Shown in pieces: positions 46,792 through 56,828 of a stretch of DNA of 64,000 nt. The notes below the pieces were generated by a model, which saw nothing but the letters and a program-made list of their open reading frames with translations, had not been told where the DNA came from and ran no database searches. This DNA comes from Akkermansia sp. RCC_12PD (GTDB taxonomy: Bacteria > Verrucomicrobiota > Verrucomicrobiia > Verrucomicrobiales > Akkermansiaceae), in NCBI RefSeq assembly GCF_036417355.1, contig NZ_CP143889.1, forward strand, positions 992,001 to 1,056,000, in the 5' to 3' direction. How positions within the stretch are numbered: position 1 is the stretch's first letter; every line of letters begins with the position of its first letter. A program made the translations under genes and the position numbers.

Positions 46792-48105
46792 TCAGAAATG
46801 AAAACGGACGGCGGTGAACCAGGTCCAGCCGTTGAAACATTTGGCTCCGCCGCGCGCGCCGCTGGTAGCGGTGTATTCGCCGCCCACCATGAATTTCAGC
46901 ATGTCCGGGTCTTTCGGGAACACATAATAATTCAACCCAAAGTAAAACGAGTTCATCGTACTCACCCATTTGGGATAAGTCGTCACGGCGGGAACGTAGC
47001 GGACAAACATCTTGACCGCATCCCTTCCGTGGGAAAGCTGATACCGGAAGATGCCCTCCAGATGGGGGGAAAACCTATAGGAAGGCAGAAGGACAAGCCC
47101 GTAAACATTCTCTCCGTAGGCATCCCCCACCACACGGAAGCCGGACATCAGTTCCGTCACCATGGAAAACTTCCCCTGGGACATTACCCAGTCCATCGTC
47201 ACCACATCCCTGGCCCCCAGCCCCGAATAGTAGGAGTCTTCCGGCAGGGCACGCCCCGCGTAATGGGTGAAATTATGCGCATAAGTCAGCCAGACACGGC
47301 TTTTCTCCCCCGGCAGAAAGCCGCGGGCATCCATATGGACGGAGGCTTTGGCAAAGGCGTTGTCCTCCGTATTGAACTGGATTTCATGGGCCAGGCTGGT
47401 ACTCGTGTCATTCAGGAAAACAGCCGCTTCCCACCCCACGGGAACATCCTGCCGCGGGTTTTCCAGCACGATGCCCCAGTTGGAAATGCTGCCGAGCTGG
47501 TTGACAAGGTCCGAACGTTCCAGAGTCTTGATCTCGCTGGCCGTCTCCCGGAATTCGGTCATCATCTTCGTAGTGATCTTTCCGGTGCGTACAAAAAAGG
47601 AGGGGTTGACCTTGTACTTGAGATAAAGCTCAAAAATGCCCCAGTCCGTCTTTGTGCGGCTCCACCGGCCGTTTTCCAGCTTGTACATGCCGTCCGTCTC
47701 CCCCATGTTGGTCAGACTGTGCAGAGTCAGGCGGTTTTTCAGGAAAACGGCTTCAAAGCCGATCTGAAGGCGCCGCCACTCATCCTCATGGCCGCCGGAA
47801 CCCTTCCGGAATTTATTGGCTCCGGACGGAGCCACCCATGCCGCCTGATACTGTCCGGTCAGCAGAAGCTTGAACTGGTTTAGAAATTCCGAATCCTTGT
47901 TCTTGTAAAGATAGGGCATCTCCTTCAACCGGGCATAAAGCCCGTCCTCCGCCAGATGCTCGGGAGCCTTCACGGCAGCACCCGGTCCCGCAGGACCGGA
48001 GGCTTTCCAAGCGGAGCCTTCAGCCTTTGCAGTAACAGGCCCCAGAGCCAAAACCGCAAAAAGAAAACAGAAGATACGGGTACACATGTCTTCATAAGAA
48101 GACAT
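46792..48105 (-). CDS. outer-membrane porin, OprO/OprP-like (phosphate-selective type)
   Basis: A ~437-residue beta-barrel protein with a signal peptide (MCTRIFCFLFAVLALGPVTAKA from ATG 48087, or six residues longer from ATG 48105) and a C-terminal aromatic residue (FTAVRFHF), as in outer-membrane barrels. Many alternating hydrophobic strands occur through the body, and the region YLKYKVNPSFFVRTGKITTKM resembles the OprO/OprP porin family. Ppk and a Ppx-like gene lie directly upstream in the same direction, so phosphate or polyphosphate transport is the favoured inference. Both ATGs lie in a perfect inverted repeat (48085-48106), so the start is uncertain. Confidence 0.8.
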   Translation of the reverse strand: MSSYEDMCTRIFCFLFAVLALGPVTAKAEGSAWKASGPAGPGAAVKAPEHLAEDGLYARLKEMPYLYKNKDSEFLNQFKLLLTGQYQAAWVAPSGANKFRKGSGGHEDEWRRLQIGFEAVFLKNRLTLHSLTNMGETDGMYKLENGRWSRTKTDWGIFELYLKYKVNPSFFVRTGKITTKMMTEFRETASEIKTLERSDLVNQLGSISNWGIVLENPRQDVPVGWEAAVFLNDTSTSLAHEIQFNTEDNAFAKASVHMDARGFLPGEKSRVWLTYAHNFTHYAGRALPEDSYYSGLGARDVVTMDWVMSQGKFSMVTELMSGFRVVGDAYGENVYGLVLLPSYRFSPHLEGIFRYQLSHGRDAVKMFVRYVPAVTTYPKWVSTMNSFYFGLNYYVFPKDPDMLKFMVGGEYTATSGARGGAKCFNGWTWFTAVRFHF

Positions 48106-48106
48106 G
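48085..48106 (-). other. 9-bp inverted repeat spanning the porin start codons
   Basis: CATGTCTTC (48085-48093) and GAAGACATG (48098-48106) flank ATAA. Both possible porin ATGs lie within the arms, so an mRNA hairpin here could hide the start. It may be chance or a translational control. Confidence 0.45.
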
Positions 48107-48418
48107 CCCTTGCCCTTGCCCTGTTGAATGCATGCCGGAAGATGCCAGGCTTACCGGACTGAGAAATCCGGACAAAATTCTCCATTTCCGCCCTGCCATC
48201 AGGAAGGAGAAAATCGCCCGGCAGGCACGGTCTTACGGAGGCGGAAACGGACATTCTCCAACGGGGCGGCATCAAGGCCGGATATATCCAACATACTCAT
48301 TATCAAAATAAAAAAAGAAAGAAAAATCATGCCGGCTCCCGTGTACCTGCAAACAGACGGAAACAAGGCAAGCACGCTTCCCTGCTCCCAACTCTTGCAA
48401 AACGCGTGGAATCATCCG
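48106..48418. other. 313-base gap between porin and ppk
   Basis: Between the ppk stop and the porin start, both on the minus strand. A T-rich stretch on the minus strand (48300-48330) may mark the end of the ppk transcript, and a porin promoter should follow. No clear hexamers, hairpin or gene is seen. Confidence 0.35.
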
Positions 48419-50509
48419 CTACTCATGCGGCTTGTGCGGCTCCAGCATTTGCTGGCGCTCCCGCTCCTTGTCCTTGGCAAGCCGACGCGCCTCCTTGGTC
48501 AGGTACTGCTGCAGGCGGAAGGCCTTCTGGCCCTTTTTGCGCACAACGTGCTCGGAAGAGCCGTCCGGCAGAATGCTGCATGCCTGCACGTTATCCCTGA
48601 AGCAGGCATCCAGAATGGACTTGAGGCGCCGCGCCAGCCTGCCGTTGATCACCGGAACCATGAGTTCCACCCTCTTATCCAAATTGCGGGTCATCCAGTC
48701 CGCGCTGGCGATGAAGAGCTGATGGTTGCCGCCGTGGTGGAAAAAGAAAATGCGGGCATGTTCCAGATAACGGTCCACAATGCTGACGACGCGAATGACT
48801 TTCCCGTTGGGACGCGGCCCCGTTTTCAAACAGCAGATGCCGCGCACGTTCAGTTCAATGTCCACTCCGGCATCGGCGGCCCTGTACAGGGCGTCAATAA
48901 TTTCCACATCCTGAAGGCTGTTCATTTTGGCAGAAATGCGTGCAGGTTCGCCCTGCCGGGCGCGCTCCGCCTCCCCCTCAATCAGCTCAATGAGACGGGC
49001 CTTCATCAGCGCCGGAGAGGGATACAGCTTGCGGAACCGCATGAGCTTGGTGCGGCCCGTCACGGAATTGAAAAACTGGGAGGCGTCCGCCCCGAGCTGG
49101 TCATCGCAGGTGAGGTAGGAAATATCCGTGTAAATCTTGGCCGTGACTTCATTGTAATTTCCCGTGCCGAAATGGCAATAGCGGCGCAGCATGCCCTGTT
49201 CCCTGCGTACGACCAGGCAGATTTTTGCATGGGTTTTCAGCCCCTTGACGCCATAAACCACCTGCACCCCGGAACGCTGGAGCTCCTCCGCCTTTTCCAG
49301 ATTGCGCGCTTCGTCGAACCTGGCCTTCAATTCCACCAGGGCCGTCACCTGCTTGCCGCTCTCCGCCGCCTTTTTCAGCGCGGCCACAATGCGGGAATTC
49401 CTGGCGGTACGGTACAGCACCTGCTTGATGGCGATGACGTCCGGATCTTCCGCCGCTTCCTCCACCAGACGCAGAACCGGCTCAAAACTTTCATAAGGAT
49501 GGTTGAGCAGAATGTCCCCGTTGGCGATGTTTTCAAAGATGCTGACGGCGGGATCCACCGCGGGCGATGGCTGCGGAGACCATTGTTCCACCTTGAGCTG
49601 GTCATTGCCGGGGGCAAAGGCCATTTCCATGAAGTCGGAAAGCATCAAAGGCCCCTTGAGGTCGTAGGTCTCCGCCTTGCCTGCGCCGACGATCAGCATG
49701 ATCCGGTCATGAAGGGGAACGGGAGCGGAAGATTCTATTTCCAGCCGCACGCATTCGGAGAATTTGCGGGCTACAAGCACTTCCTCCATTTCATCCGCCA
49801 GGTCCAGCGCATCTTCCTCCTGCACGGCGATATCTCCATTGCGCGTGACGCGGAACACGGCGGCGGAAAGAACGGTTTCTCCCGGGAAAACGGAACCTAT
49901 GCATTCCCGCACCAGGTCTTCCAGCATCACGTAGCGCTCCGTCTCCGCAGAGGGCACGGGAACGCGGCGCGGCAGGCCGTCCGGGAGGGCTACCACGCTC
50001 ACGCGTACGTCCCCGGTCTCATTGTCCCGCAATTCCACCCCCATCAGGAGCTTGAGGGACGGAAGGGCCGGCGCTTCCGGCGCATCCATGTCCAACGGAG
50101 TCAGAAGGGGGAAAATCTGGTTGTTAAAATATTGTTCCAGCGTCAGCCTCTGGGAAGTGCTGAGGTCTTCCAGAGCCAGGGGATTAATGCCGTTGACTTC
50201 CATCCACGGCAGGATTTCCTCATGGAAAAGCCGGTACTGGTCTTCAATCATGCGCCCTACCCGGGTACGGATAGCCTTCAACTGGCGCGTCGGAGTCATT
50301 CCGGAAATGTCCTTTACGCGGGAACCGGAATGCCTGAGCATTTGGAGGCCGCCCACGCGCACCATGAAAAATTCGTCCAGGTTGGAGGCGGTAATGGCCA
50401 GGAACTTGAGCCGTTCCAGAAGAGGAAGATCCGTCCTTACAGCCTGGTCCAGCACGCGCTGATTGAATTCCAGCCAGGAAAGTTCTCTGTTGATATATTC
50501 GTTAGACAT
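48419..50509 (-). CDS. ppk: polyphosphate kinase
   Basis: A ~696-residue enzyme that reversibly moves the terminal phosphate of ATP onto polyphosphate, at or near the inner membrane. The start MSNEYINRELSWLEFNQRVL, the catalytic His region VVYGVKGLKTHAKICLVVRRE and CHFGTGNYNEVTAKIYTDISY, and the conserved arginines are all present. I chose ATG 50509. A GTG at 50545 overlaps the upstream stop (GTGA) and would add 12 residues; translational coupling argues for it, but no Shine-Dalgarno sequence decides. It forms an operon with the upstream Ppx-like gene. Confidence 0.95.
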   Translation of the reverse strand: MSNEYINRELSWLEFNQRVLDQAVRTDLPLLERLKFLAITASNLDEFFMVRVGGLQMLRHSGSRVKDISGMTPTRQLKAIRTRVGRMIEDQYRLFHEEILPWMEVNGINPLALEDLSTSQRLTLEQYFNNQIFPLLTPLDMDAPEAPALPSLKLLMGVELRDNETGDVRVSVVALPDGLPRRVPVPSAETERYVMLEDLVRECIGSVFPGETVLSAAVFRVTRNGDIAVQEEDALDLADEMEEVLVARKFSECVRLEIESSAPVPLHDRIMLIVGAGKAETYDLKGPLMLSDFMEMAFAPGNDQLKVEQWSPQPSPAVDPAVSIFENIANGDILLNHPYESFEPVLRLVEEAAEDPDVIAIKQVLYRTARNSRIVAALKKAAESGKQVTALVELKARFDEARNLEKAEELQRSGVQVVYGVKGLKTHAKICLVVRREQGMLRRYCHFGTGNYNEVTAKIYTDISYLTCDDQLGADASQFFNSVTGRTKLMRFRKLYPSPALMKARLIELIEGEAERARQGEPARISAKMNSLQDVEIIDALYRAADAGVDIELNVRGICCLKTGPRPNGKVIRVVSIVDRYLEHARIFFFHHGGNHQLFIASADWMTRNLDKRVELMVPVINGRLARRLKSILDACFRDNVQACSILPDGSSEHVVRKKGQKAFRLQQYLTKEARRLAKDKERERQQMLEPHKPHE

Positions 50510-50541
50510 GGGAAAAAGAGGATAGGGGTTCTGCAGCAGGG

Positions 50542-52098
50542 TCACCTCTGCGGGACCAGCACGACGTCATAGCCAAAAATATCCGCAAACAGGTCACCCT
50601 TCAGCCGCAGGGCCAGGTCTTCCACGGCGGTTTCCCGCACGCCCTGAAGTTCCAGCTCCAGCATCCGGCCGCGGATATGGGCTCTGACGCCGTTCACGCG
50701 CTGGGCGTGCCCGCGCTCCAGGGCATCCGCCACGCGCAGGATGGCGGCCATTTTCGCCACGCGCATGCGGTCCGTGAGTTCCAGCTCCCCGTACATGGGA
50801 TCAGAATTGGAAGGAACCTCATGCCGGTGGTAGCGGGCCAGCAGAGCCACGGTTTCCACGTCGTCACGCGAAAGGCCAAAAATTTCACTGTTCAGAATGA
50901 TGTACTGGGAATGAAGCTGGTGGTTCTGCTGGCTGATGAAAGACCCTACTTCATGGAGGATGGAGGCTACCTCCAACAGCAACCGGTCATGCTCCGAAAG
51001 ACGGTGCAGGTCCTGGAGCTGGTCAAACATTTCCATGCACAGGTGCGCCACATGCTCCCGGTGCCCCTTGTCTGCCTTGTACCTGTCCGCCAGAATGCCG
51101 GCAAAGTGGAGCACTTCCGCCTCCAGATCCTCCGGATGCCGTTCCGCACGGATGAGACTGCCGAGGAATTCCTCCTCATAGCCGCTATCGGGAATAATGA
51201 CGTCATTCAGGTTCAGACTGCGGGCAATCATTTCCGTCATCAACACGGCGGGCAGCAGGGAATCCACCCCGGCAAAGTCGGCACCGTAAACGTTCATGCG
51301 CTGCTCCATCGTGGTGCGGGACATTTTTTCAGCTTCCGCCACCAGCGCGGAACAGGAAACCTTGCCCTCCGCAGACGGATTCAGGCGCTCCCGCAACTGC
51401 TGCATTTCCTGCCCGATGACAACGAGGCCGGCCAATCCCTTGACGCCGCCGTAATCCAGGCAGATCTGGTCCACCTGCCCGCGCATGTGCTCCCGGAGCA
51501 GGGAAAGTTCCGTTACGTCGTCCCCATATTCGATTTCTCCGACGGCTTCACCCGTGCGGTGCGTTCCCAGGCGGTAGCAGGAATAGCGCATGATGCGCCC
51601 CTTCTGGAACAGAAGCACGCGGGTATTTCCCGGTCCGGTATGGACCACAAGCACCTTTTTCTTGCTGAATCCGGGATACCGGGCCAGCGTTTCCTGCACC
51701 TTCACATAAATGAGGCGCGTCATTTTGCCGTCGTCAATGCGCCGGCCGCGCAAACCGTGGGCCACATGCATCCGGTTCACGAATACATCCACATTATCCG
51801 CTTCCGAGATGATGTTAGAAATCATCAGCCGTACGGAAAGCCGGACGCCGGTTCCATATTCCTTGAGAATTTCCAGGTAGTCCCCGATGATCTGCACGCA
51901 GCGGTCCATCGTATGGCGGGAAATGCGGTGAAGGCGGAAAATATCCCGGGCCATGGGAACGGGCTGCTGGAGGAAATCCAGCATGCGTATCCTGTTCTCG
52001 GCCACCTCCGCCACCATCAGGCTCATGGAGCTGGGCCCCAGGTAGATGACCGCCTGCGTTGATATTTCAGAATCCTGAGCCTGATCGCCTTGCATCAT
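50542..52098 (-). CDS. Ppx/GppA-family protein with degenerate active-site motifs and HD-like end
   Basis: A ~518-residue protein with the fold of exopolyphosphatase/guanosine pentaphosphatase and a C-terminal HD-like domain (LHEVGSFISQQNHQLHSQYII and LLARYHRHEV). The catalytic motifs are altered: the N-terminal phosphate loop reads IYLGPSSMSLMVAE instead of IDIGSNSxRLxV, the second loop HTGPGNTRVLLF replaces GGGSTE, and the EEAR region is DDGKMTRLIYVKV without the catalytic Glu. It is probably inactive or altered, perhaps a regulator of Ppk. ATG 52098 or 52095 follows AAGG and starts before the first strand; the frame runs to 52230. It is first in the ppk operon. Confidence 0.82.
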   Translation of the reverse strand: MMQGDQAQDSEISTQAVIYLGPSSMSLMVAEVAENRIRMLDFLQQPVPMARDIFRLHRISRHTMDRCVQIIGDYLEILKEYGTGVRLSVRLMISNIISEADNVDVFVNRMHVAHGLRGRRIDDGKMTRLIYVKVQETLARYPGFSKKKVLVVHTGPGNTRVLLFQKGRIMRYSCYRLGTHRTGEAVGEIEYGDDVTELSLLREHMRGQVDQICLDYGGVKGLAGLVVIGQEMQQLRERLNPSAEGKVSCSALVAEAEKMSRTTMEQRMNVYGADFAGVDSLLPAVLMTEMIARSLNLNDVIIPDSGYEEEFLGSLIRAERHPEDLEAEVLHFAGILADRYKADKGHREHVAHLCMEMFDQLQDLHRLSEHDRLLLEVASILHEVGSFISQQNHQLHSQYIILNSEIFGLSRDDVETVALLARYHRHEVPSNSDPMYGELELTDRMRVAKMAAILRVADALERGHAQRVNGVRAHIRGRMLELELQGVRETAVEDLALRLKGDLFADIFGYDVVLVPQR

Positions 52099-52239
52099 TG
52101 CCTTACCATGTATTGTTTCCCCTGCCGTACGACAAGAACGGCAGCGTGACAACAATGTCACGCCGGCCCTTCCAGCAAGCTGAAGAATAAGGGATTTGCC
52201 ATTTGACGGCAAGAGATAAGCGCGGCTCACAACCAGCTT

Positions 52240-53634
52240 TTAGACATGCTTGTGGCGACGATGGGAGTTGAATCCAAAAATGATTAAAATTGCCATGTTG
52301 AAAATTCCAAACATTACACTGGTCAAATGGAACCGTATATCGGGCGAGGGTGTAGCCACCAAGAAGGAAAGAAGGTAAGCCACGGCCATTAAAGAAGTCG
52401 ACTTCACAAATCGCAATTCTATTTCTCTCGGAGGGTGCCGCATAACTAATATAAAAAATGACGCTGTCAGCACCGAGAAAACATTGATGATAAAAACTAC
52501 TCTTGAAACCGGTACCCAGTTAAAATATTTCCAGTTAAAGATTTTATCGGAATAATGCTCATGAACAAGCATATTGCCGTACAACTTATGATAAATGAAC
52601 ATATGGGGTTCGGGCAATTTAACGTCAGGATAGTGCTTCCTGATTATATTGCATATACTTTCAGGCAGCATCCCTATGAATAAAAATTGCAGATAATTAA
52701 TACTTCTTGTCGCCACAAATTCTCGAGGATGATTATTGATCGTTTCTTTCCACTGGCTACATAAATCAGAAAATTGCTCCTCCTTTGTTTTCCCGTCATT
52801 ATTCCATCCATACCAATAAAGAGGGAACAATACTCTTTCCTCTTTAGATTGATCCTCAGTATTTTCTTTAGCAAGAAGCTGCGTACACAAAATATCGCTT
52901 TTCATCAAAACGCGAATAGGATACTCCCTGTCCACAGGCAAAACACTCTGAATCAGAAAAACGACAATTATCAGCAAGACGGATAAAAAGATCTGTCTCC
53001 AACGCCCCATTTTAACAAACTTTGGCAGTAAAGGAGTCATGTAACAAACCAAAAACGGCAATAATACCAAGGCATTGCTTCGATATGACAATGCATTCAG
53101 TATCAATAAAATACTCCCAATAAATATCCACACTGATTTAATACGTTTGCTTATCAAATAGGTGGATAGCCCCAGCAAAAATAATAGATTGGCATACAGA
53201 GCCAAATCCGTCCGAATGACAGTAAATGCAGTATAAGAATTAAGCATTGTCATGGGCAGTATAAACACAATCCAACGGTAACGAGTGGATGAGGAGTCCA
53301 GAGCTCTAACCAGAAATAAACATCCCACGCCCACTAATAAAATCCATAGATGATAAAAAAGCAGGAACACAAGTTTTACTGCTGTCGCCTGAAACCACGG
53401 CAATAGAGAGCACAAGGCGATCAACGGATATGACTTGAGAGCCAGAACAGGAGAATGTTGATCCGATAACTGCGAATAGTTGTCTACCATTCGTTGTGAC
53501 GGAGAATAGCATGCCACAAAAACCAACAAGGTCACCACAATGACATAAAACGGCCAATACCGCAGGCAAAAGATTACTTTCCCCTTCAGGACTTCAAATA
53601 TTGCCGCGCTGGCTCTCGGTTTATTTGGATTCAT
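52240..53634 (-). CDS. multi-spanning membrane protein of unknown function, possible glycosyltransferase (GtrC-like)
   Basis: A ~464-residue membrane protein with about 10-12 hydrophobic segments and one large loop on the outer side (about 270-370). No catalytic motif is clear. ATG 53634 is preceded by AAGGA at the right distance, within the last codons of the FAD oxidoreductase gene (14-base overlap), so translation is coupled. Its position after GtrA and an FAD-dependent sugar-type enzyme matches the third gene of gtr clusters, in which a membrane glycosyltransferase adds glucose to O-antigen. The A+T content is visibly higher than in neighbouring genes. Confidence 0.72.
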   Translation of the reverse strand: MNPNKPRASAAIFEVLKGKVIFCLRYWPFYVIVVTLLVFVACYSPSQRMVDNYSQLSDQHSPVLALKSYPLIALCSLLPWFQATAVKLVFLLFYHLWILLVGVGCLFLVRALDSSSTRYRWIVFILPMTMLNSYTAFTVIRTDLALYANLLFLLGLSTYLISKRIKSVWIFIGSILLILNALSYRSNALVLLPFLVCYMTPLLPKFVKMGRWRQIFLSVLLIIVVFLIQSVLPVDREYPIRVLMKSDILCTQLLAKENTEDQSKEERVLFPLYWYGWNNDGKTKEEQFSDLCSQWKETINNHPREFVATRSINYLQFLFIGMLPESICNIIRKHYPDVKLPEPHMFIYHKLYGNMLVHEHYSDKIFNWKYFNWVPVSRVVFIINVFSVLTASFFILVMRHPPREIELRFVKSTSLMAVAYLLSFLVATPSPDIRFHLTSVMFGIFNMAILIIFGFNSHRRHKHV

Positions 53635-55189
53635 GGTATTCCTTTTCCGTATTGACATTCCATATATTGGATTTATCCATACGGCCAGAAATAATATTTT
53701 TGACCGCTTCCATAGCAGACAACATGGAATGATCCATATTGTTGTAGCGATGCATGCCATTGCGGCCTATTAAATACAAATTGGAAAAACCATCCAAGTA
53801 TTCCCTGATTTTTTGAAACTGAGGATAAGTTCCAAAATAGGCCGGGTAAGCTTTGTTAATGCGGAATACAGTTTGATCAATAACATCTTTCTGATCGATA
53901 ACGCCTATCTTTTCCAATTCCTCAATCGCAAATTGACAGAAATCTTTATCTTCCATCTTCCACAAATCGTCTCCTTCATTAACAAAATATTCCAAACCAA
54001 TCCAAACAAAATTCCTGTTATGAACCAAATAAGGACTCCAATTGTTAAAAATCTGAAGTCTCCCCACCTTGACATCAGGTTCTTGAATATAAATCCAGTT
54101 ATCGAAAACCACACCATCTTCACCCACACTGGTATTCATATATTTACTCTTGATCTTCAGTTTATGAAGCAATAGCCCTGCAGTCATAAAATCCCTGTAA
54201 ACCAATCCCGCAGCAACATGCTGCACAGGTTCGGGAACTGGAATATCCATTTTTGCAATAAGCTCTTTTACCGGCATGGTGGAAATAACGTAATCAGCGT
54301 AAATTGTTCTGTAGGTTTGAGCATCCAAAGACAAAACTTCCACCCCTGCAACACGATCTCCTTTTAACAGAATTTTGGCAACTTCCTGGTGTAATTGTAT
54401 AGACACGCCTAATTGGGAGGCTTCGCGGCCCACTTTTTCCCACAACTGTCCCGGTCCCAATTTTGGATACCAAAACTCCTCAATCAATGACGTTTCCGTT
54501 TTTGTTCCTTTCAGCTTTTTCCAAAAAAACAGTTTCTGACACGCATGGCCCAGGACTTTGGCCACAGATACTCCCTTGACACGCTGAGAACCCCAGTCAG
54601 CGCCTATTTCCCTGCAGGGCACCCCCCAAACCTTGGCTGTATAATCTCTGAAAAACGTTTTATAAAGTTCCTCTCCAAAACGGTTTACGAAAAAATCTTC
54701 CAACGTTTTTTCCTCCCGTTTATGAAAAACAGAATAAAGATAGGAACACCCCATCTTAAACACGCGCATCATACCCAGGTTCCTTATTGTCTCTACACTT
54801 AGGGAAATCGGATAAGCGAAAAATTTTCTCAAAAAATAAATCCGGGACAATCTGGACCTAACCAGCATAACCTCTTCTTCCTTTTCCGGATCAGGGGTTT
54901 CTCTGTCCCCCGTCAAGGCAACCCGCCGTTTGAGAGCAATATCATCACAAGATGGAGCTCCTTGCAGAGGGAGCATGTTTTTCCACCAGTCCATTACTAC
55001 CCTTGATTTGGAAAAGAACCGATGCCCTCCGATGTCAATGCGGTTACCCTGATACATCAGTGTTCGGGAAATTCCTCCAAGCTGCTTCTCCTTTTCCAAG
55101 ACAACTACATGAAATTTTCCTGTTTTTCCAAGCTCATAAGCAGCCGTTAACCCGGCAGGACCACCTCCGATAATCAAAACTGTTTTCAT
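53621..55189 (-). CDS. FAD-dependent oxidoreductase, UDP-galactopyranose mutase/amine-oxidase-like
   Basis: A ~522-residue flavoprotein with an N-terminal dinucleotide-binding motif ([19 protein letters not shown]) followed by [19 protein letters not shown]. It resembles the UDP-galactopyranose mutase/protoporphyrinogen-oxidase superfamily common in GtrA-linked glycan clusters. I chose ATG 55189, eight bases after the GtrA stop; a TTG at 55201 is in frame but unlikely. The final codons contain the Shine-Dalgarno sequence for the next gene. Its substrate is unknown; a sugar-lipid or sugar nucleotide is likely. A+T-rich. Confidence 0.85.
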   Translation of the reverse strand: MKTVLIIGGGPAGLTAAYELGKTGKFHVVVLEKEKQLGGISRTLMYQGNRIDIGGHRFFSKSRVVMDWWKNMLPLQGAPSCDDIALKRRVALTGDRETPDPEKEEEVMLVRSRLSRIYFLRKFFAYPISLSVETIRNLGMMRVFKMGCSYLYSVFHKREEKTLEDFFVNRFGEELYKTFFRDYTAKVWGVPCREIGADWGSQRVKGVSVAKVLGHACQKLFFWKKLKGTKTETSLIEEFWYPKLGPGQLWEKVGREASQLGVSIQLHQEVAKILLKGDRVAGVEVLSLDAQTYRTIYADYVISTMPVKELIAKMDIPVPEPVQHVAAGLVYRDFMTAGLLLHKLKIKSKYMNTSVGEDGVVFDNWIYIQEPDVKVGRLQIFNNWSPYLVHNRNFVWIGLEYFVNEGDDLWKMEDKDFCQFAIEELEKIGVIDQKDVIDQTVFRINKAYPAYFGTYPQFQKIREYLDGFSNLYLIGRNGMHRYNNMDHSMLSAMEAVKNIISGRMDKSNIWNVNTEKEYHESK

Positions 55190-55197
55190 TAAAATTA

Positions 55198-55611
55198 TCA
55201 ATATAAAATGTATTTCCTAACTCCAAAATTCCATATTAGCACAACGGAGGTAGTCAGGCACTTGGATATTTCCACAGAAATAAGACATTGACCTACAAAC
55301 AACCACATCAACAATTGCGTTAACAGGAGTCCCACGATGCCTATGAAAGCAAAAATAATAAATTCGATAGCAGGTTTTGAGCCTATTTTCCGTCGCTCAA
55401 ATACCCATGTATTACTTGCAATATACACAACCACTAACCCAGCCACAAAACCAAAAGCCGAAGATACCAAGTAATATAATCCGAAAATTCTAAAGCATAT
55501 AACAAGAATTCCAAAATCAATAAAAAATCCAATTCCGCCAACAAGCAAATACCGTAAAAAAACGTTCCATAACGCTTTTATATTGCCGTCCTGTTGGCAA
55601 AATAATCTCAT
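55198..55611 (-). CDS. GtrA family membrane protein
   Basis: A 137-residue protein with four membrane segments in two pairs ([20 protein letters not shown], then [36 protein letters not shown] and a last one), the GtrA fold with the family's SNTWVF motif. GtrA proteins are proposed to flip polyprenyl-linked glucose or other sugars across the inner membrane. It is the first gene of the A+T-rich gtr-like group. A TTGACT (55641-55646), 17 bases, TTTACT (55618-55623) pair would put the mRNA start at the ATG. Confidence 0.9.
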   Translation of the reverse strand: MRLFCQQDGNIKALWNVFLRYLLVGGIGFFIDFGILVICFRIFGLYYLVSSAFGFVAGLVVVYIASNTWVFERRKIGSKPAIEFIIFAFIGIVGLLLTQLLMWLFVGQCLISVEISKCLTTSVVLIWNFGVRKYILY

Positions 55612-55617
55612 TCGTTC

Positions 55618-55646
55618 AGTAAAACGGATTTAAAATTTATAGTCAA
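55618..55646 (-). promoter_or_regulatory. candidate promoter of the gtr-like genes
   Basis: On the minus strand TTGACT (55641-55646), a 17-base A+T-rich spacer and TTTACT (55618-55623). The predicted start of transcription is at or beside the GtrA ATG, which would make the mRNA leaderless. Confidence 0.35.
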
Positions 55647-55725
55647 CAGCAAATGATACGGACAGGACTCACCGAAAAAACTGGTTGAAATCACTAACAT
55701 AGATGCCTACAAATAACTAAAATTA

Positions 55726-56805
55726 CTATTTATCAATCAATATCCTGTATGCCCCCAATAAGGGAACTAGGCGTGGAACAAACCGCTTCATGCAGAAAAA
55801 CAGCCCCGCCAGCACGCTGAAAATGACAGGCACCAAGCAAAGCCAGAAAACGTCCCAGGAGGTTCCCTTCAGCGTGATCCAACCGCTTTCCCGCAACAGG
55901 ATAATAACAATGTAATGCGTTCCGAAGATGAAGAAGCAGGCCGGCGCAAGCCCCGCCATCCATTTGGCGGAGCGCGGGAACCACTCCGTAAACAGAATGG
56001 CCAGGGACATCAGGCCCAGCATACCCAGCGCAATGAGCATGGAATTGTGCTGGTCCCTGTGGCCTACCAGCCACCAGGTAAGCACCAGCGTGCAGAGAAG
56101 GAAAGCTACGGCATGGCGGCGCACGGCGGCCGTCAAATCCGGCAGGGGATAACGGGAAATAAACATCCCCAACAGGAAAAAGCCGAGGCTGTTGGCAATC
56201 GGATAGTCATGGTCCGCCAAATCCAGCGCAAAATAGTTCAGGGAAAGCATGAGCAGCCCCATCCAGAGCAAATAGCTCCCCAGCCGGTGCAGGAGAGGGG
56301 CAATAGCGGTATAAATGATGATGTCCCGTAGAAACCACATGGGAGCGTCCACAGGATGTCCCGCAATGCCCATGCAGCGAGCAAATGCCGCCAAGGCGGG
56401 CCAGAAACCGCTCCCCGGCTCCCCGCGCAGCCACCCGTACAGGGGGACGTAGGATTCATAATATTCATGCAACGGGGACCAGCCGATCAGGACGACCGCC
56501 GTCAATCCCCAGATCAGGTAGGGGCGCAGCAGAAACCAGCTGCGTTTCCACAGGAAAAAGCGCCCATCCAGAGAACCGAACGAACCGCGCCCGACAAAAT
56601 ATCCGGCAACCAGCAGGAAGAAAGGGGTGCGCGCCGCCAGAAACTCCGCCCAGACCCAGCGGTAGAGTTCCGCCGAATAAAAAGCCATGTGATTGGCAAT
56701 GATCAGGAGGCAGGCAACGACCCGCGCCACATCCACCCAGACCATGCGATGAGTAGCCGTTTTTTCAAAAATCACGGAATCGGGAATGGGAGCGGCGGGC
56801 GTCAT
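55726..56805 (-). CDS. membrane acyltransferase, family 3
   Basis: A 359-residue protein with about 10 membrane segments of the acyltransferase-3 family (OafA/OatA/WecH type), which acetylate or otherwise acylate surface sugars or peptidoglycan. The start VWVDVARVVACLLIIANHMAF carries the family's early Arg and His region, and RTPFFLLVAGYFVGRG follows. It lacks a fused extracellular SGNH domain. It lies between the gtr-like island and map, both on the same strand, with only 23 bases to map. Acceptor unknown; O-antigen decoration is a reasonable guess given its neighbours. Confidence 0.87.
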   Translation of the reverse strand: MTPAAPIPDSVIFEKTATHRMVWVDVARVVACLLIIANHMAFYSAELYRWVWAEFLAARTPFFLLVAGYFVGRGSFGSLDGRFFLWKRSWFLLRPYLIWGLTAVVLIGWSPLHEYYESYVPLYGWLRGEPGSGFWPALAAFARCMGIAGHPVDAPMWFLRDIIIYTAIAPLLHRLGSYLLWMGLLMLSLNYFALDLADHDYPIANSLGFFLLGMFISRYPLPDLTAAVRRHAVAFLLCTLVLTWWLVGHRDQHNSMLIALGMLGLMSLAILFTEWFPRSAKWMAGLAPACFFIFGTHYIVIILLRESGWITLKGTSWDVFWLCLVPVIFSVLAGLFFCMKRFVPRLVPLLGAYRILIDK

Positions 56806-56828
56806 GATTCCCTTTCCGGCAGGATTTT

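Noticed and set aside
48159-48180. CCGGA/TCCGG palindrome near the porin as another operator or terminator
   Set aside because: Short arms, long loop, no T-run and no match to the paired dyads elsewhere.
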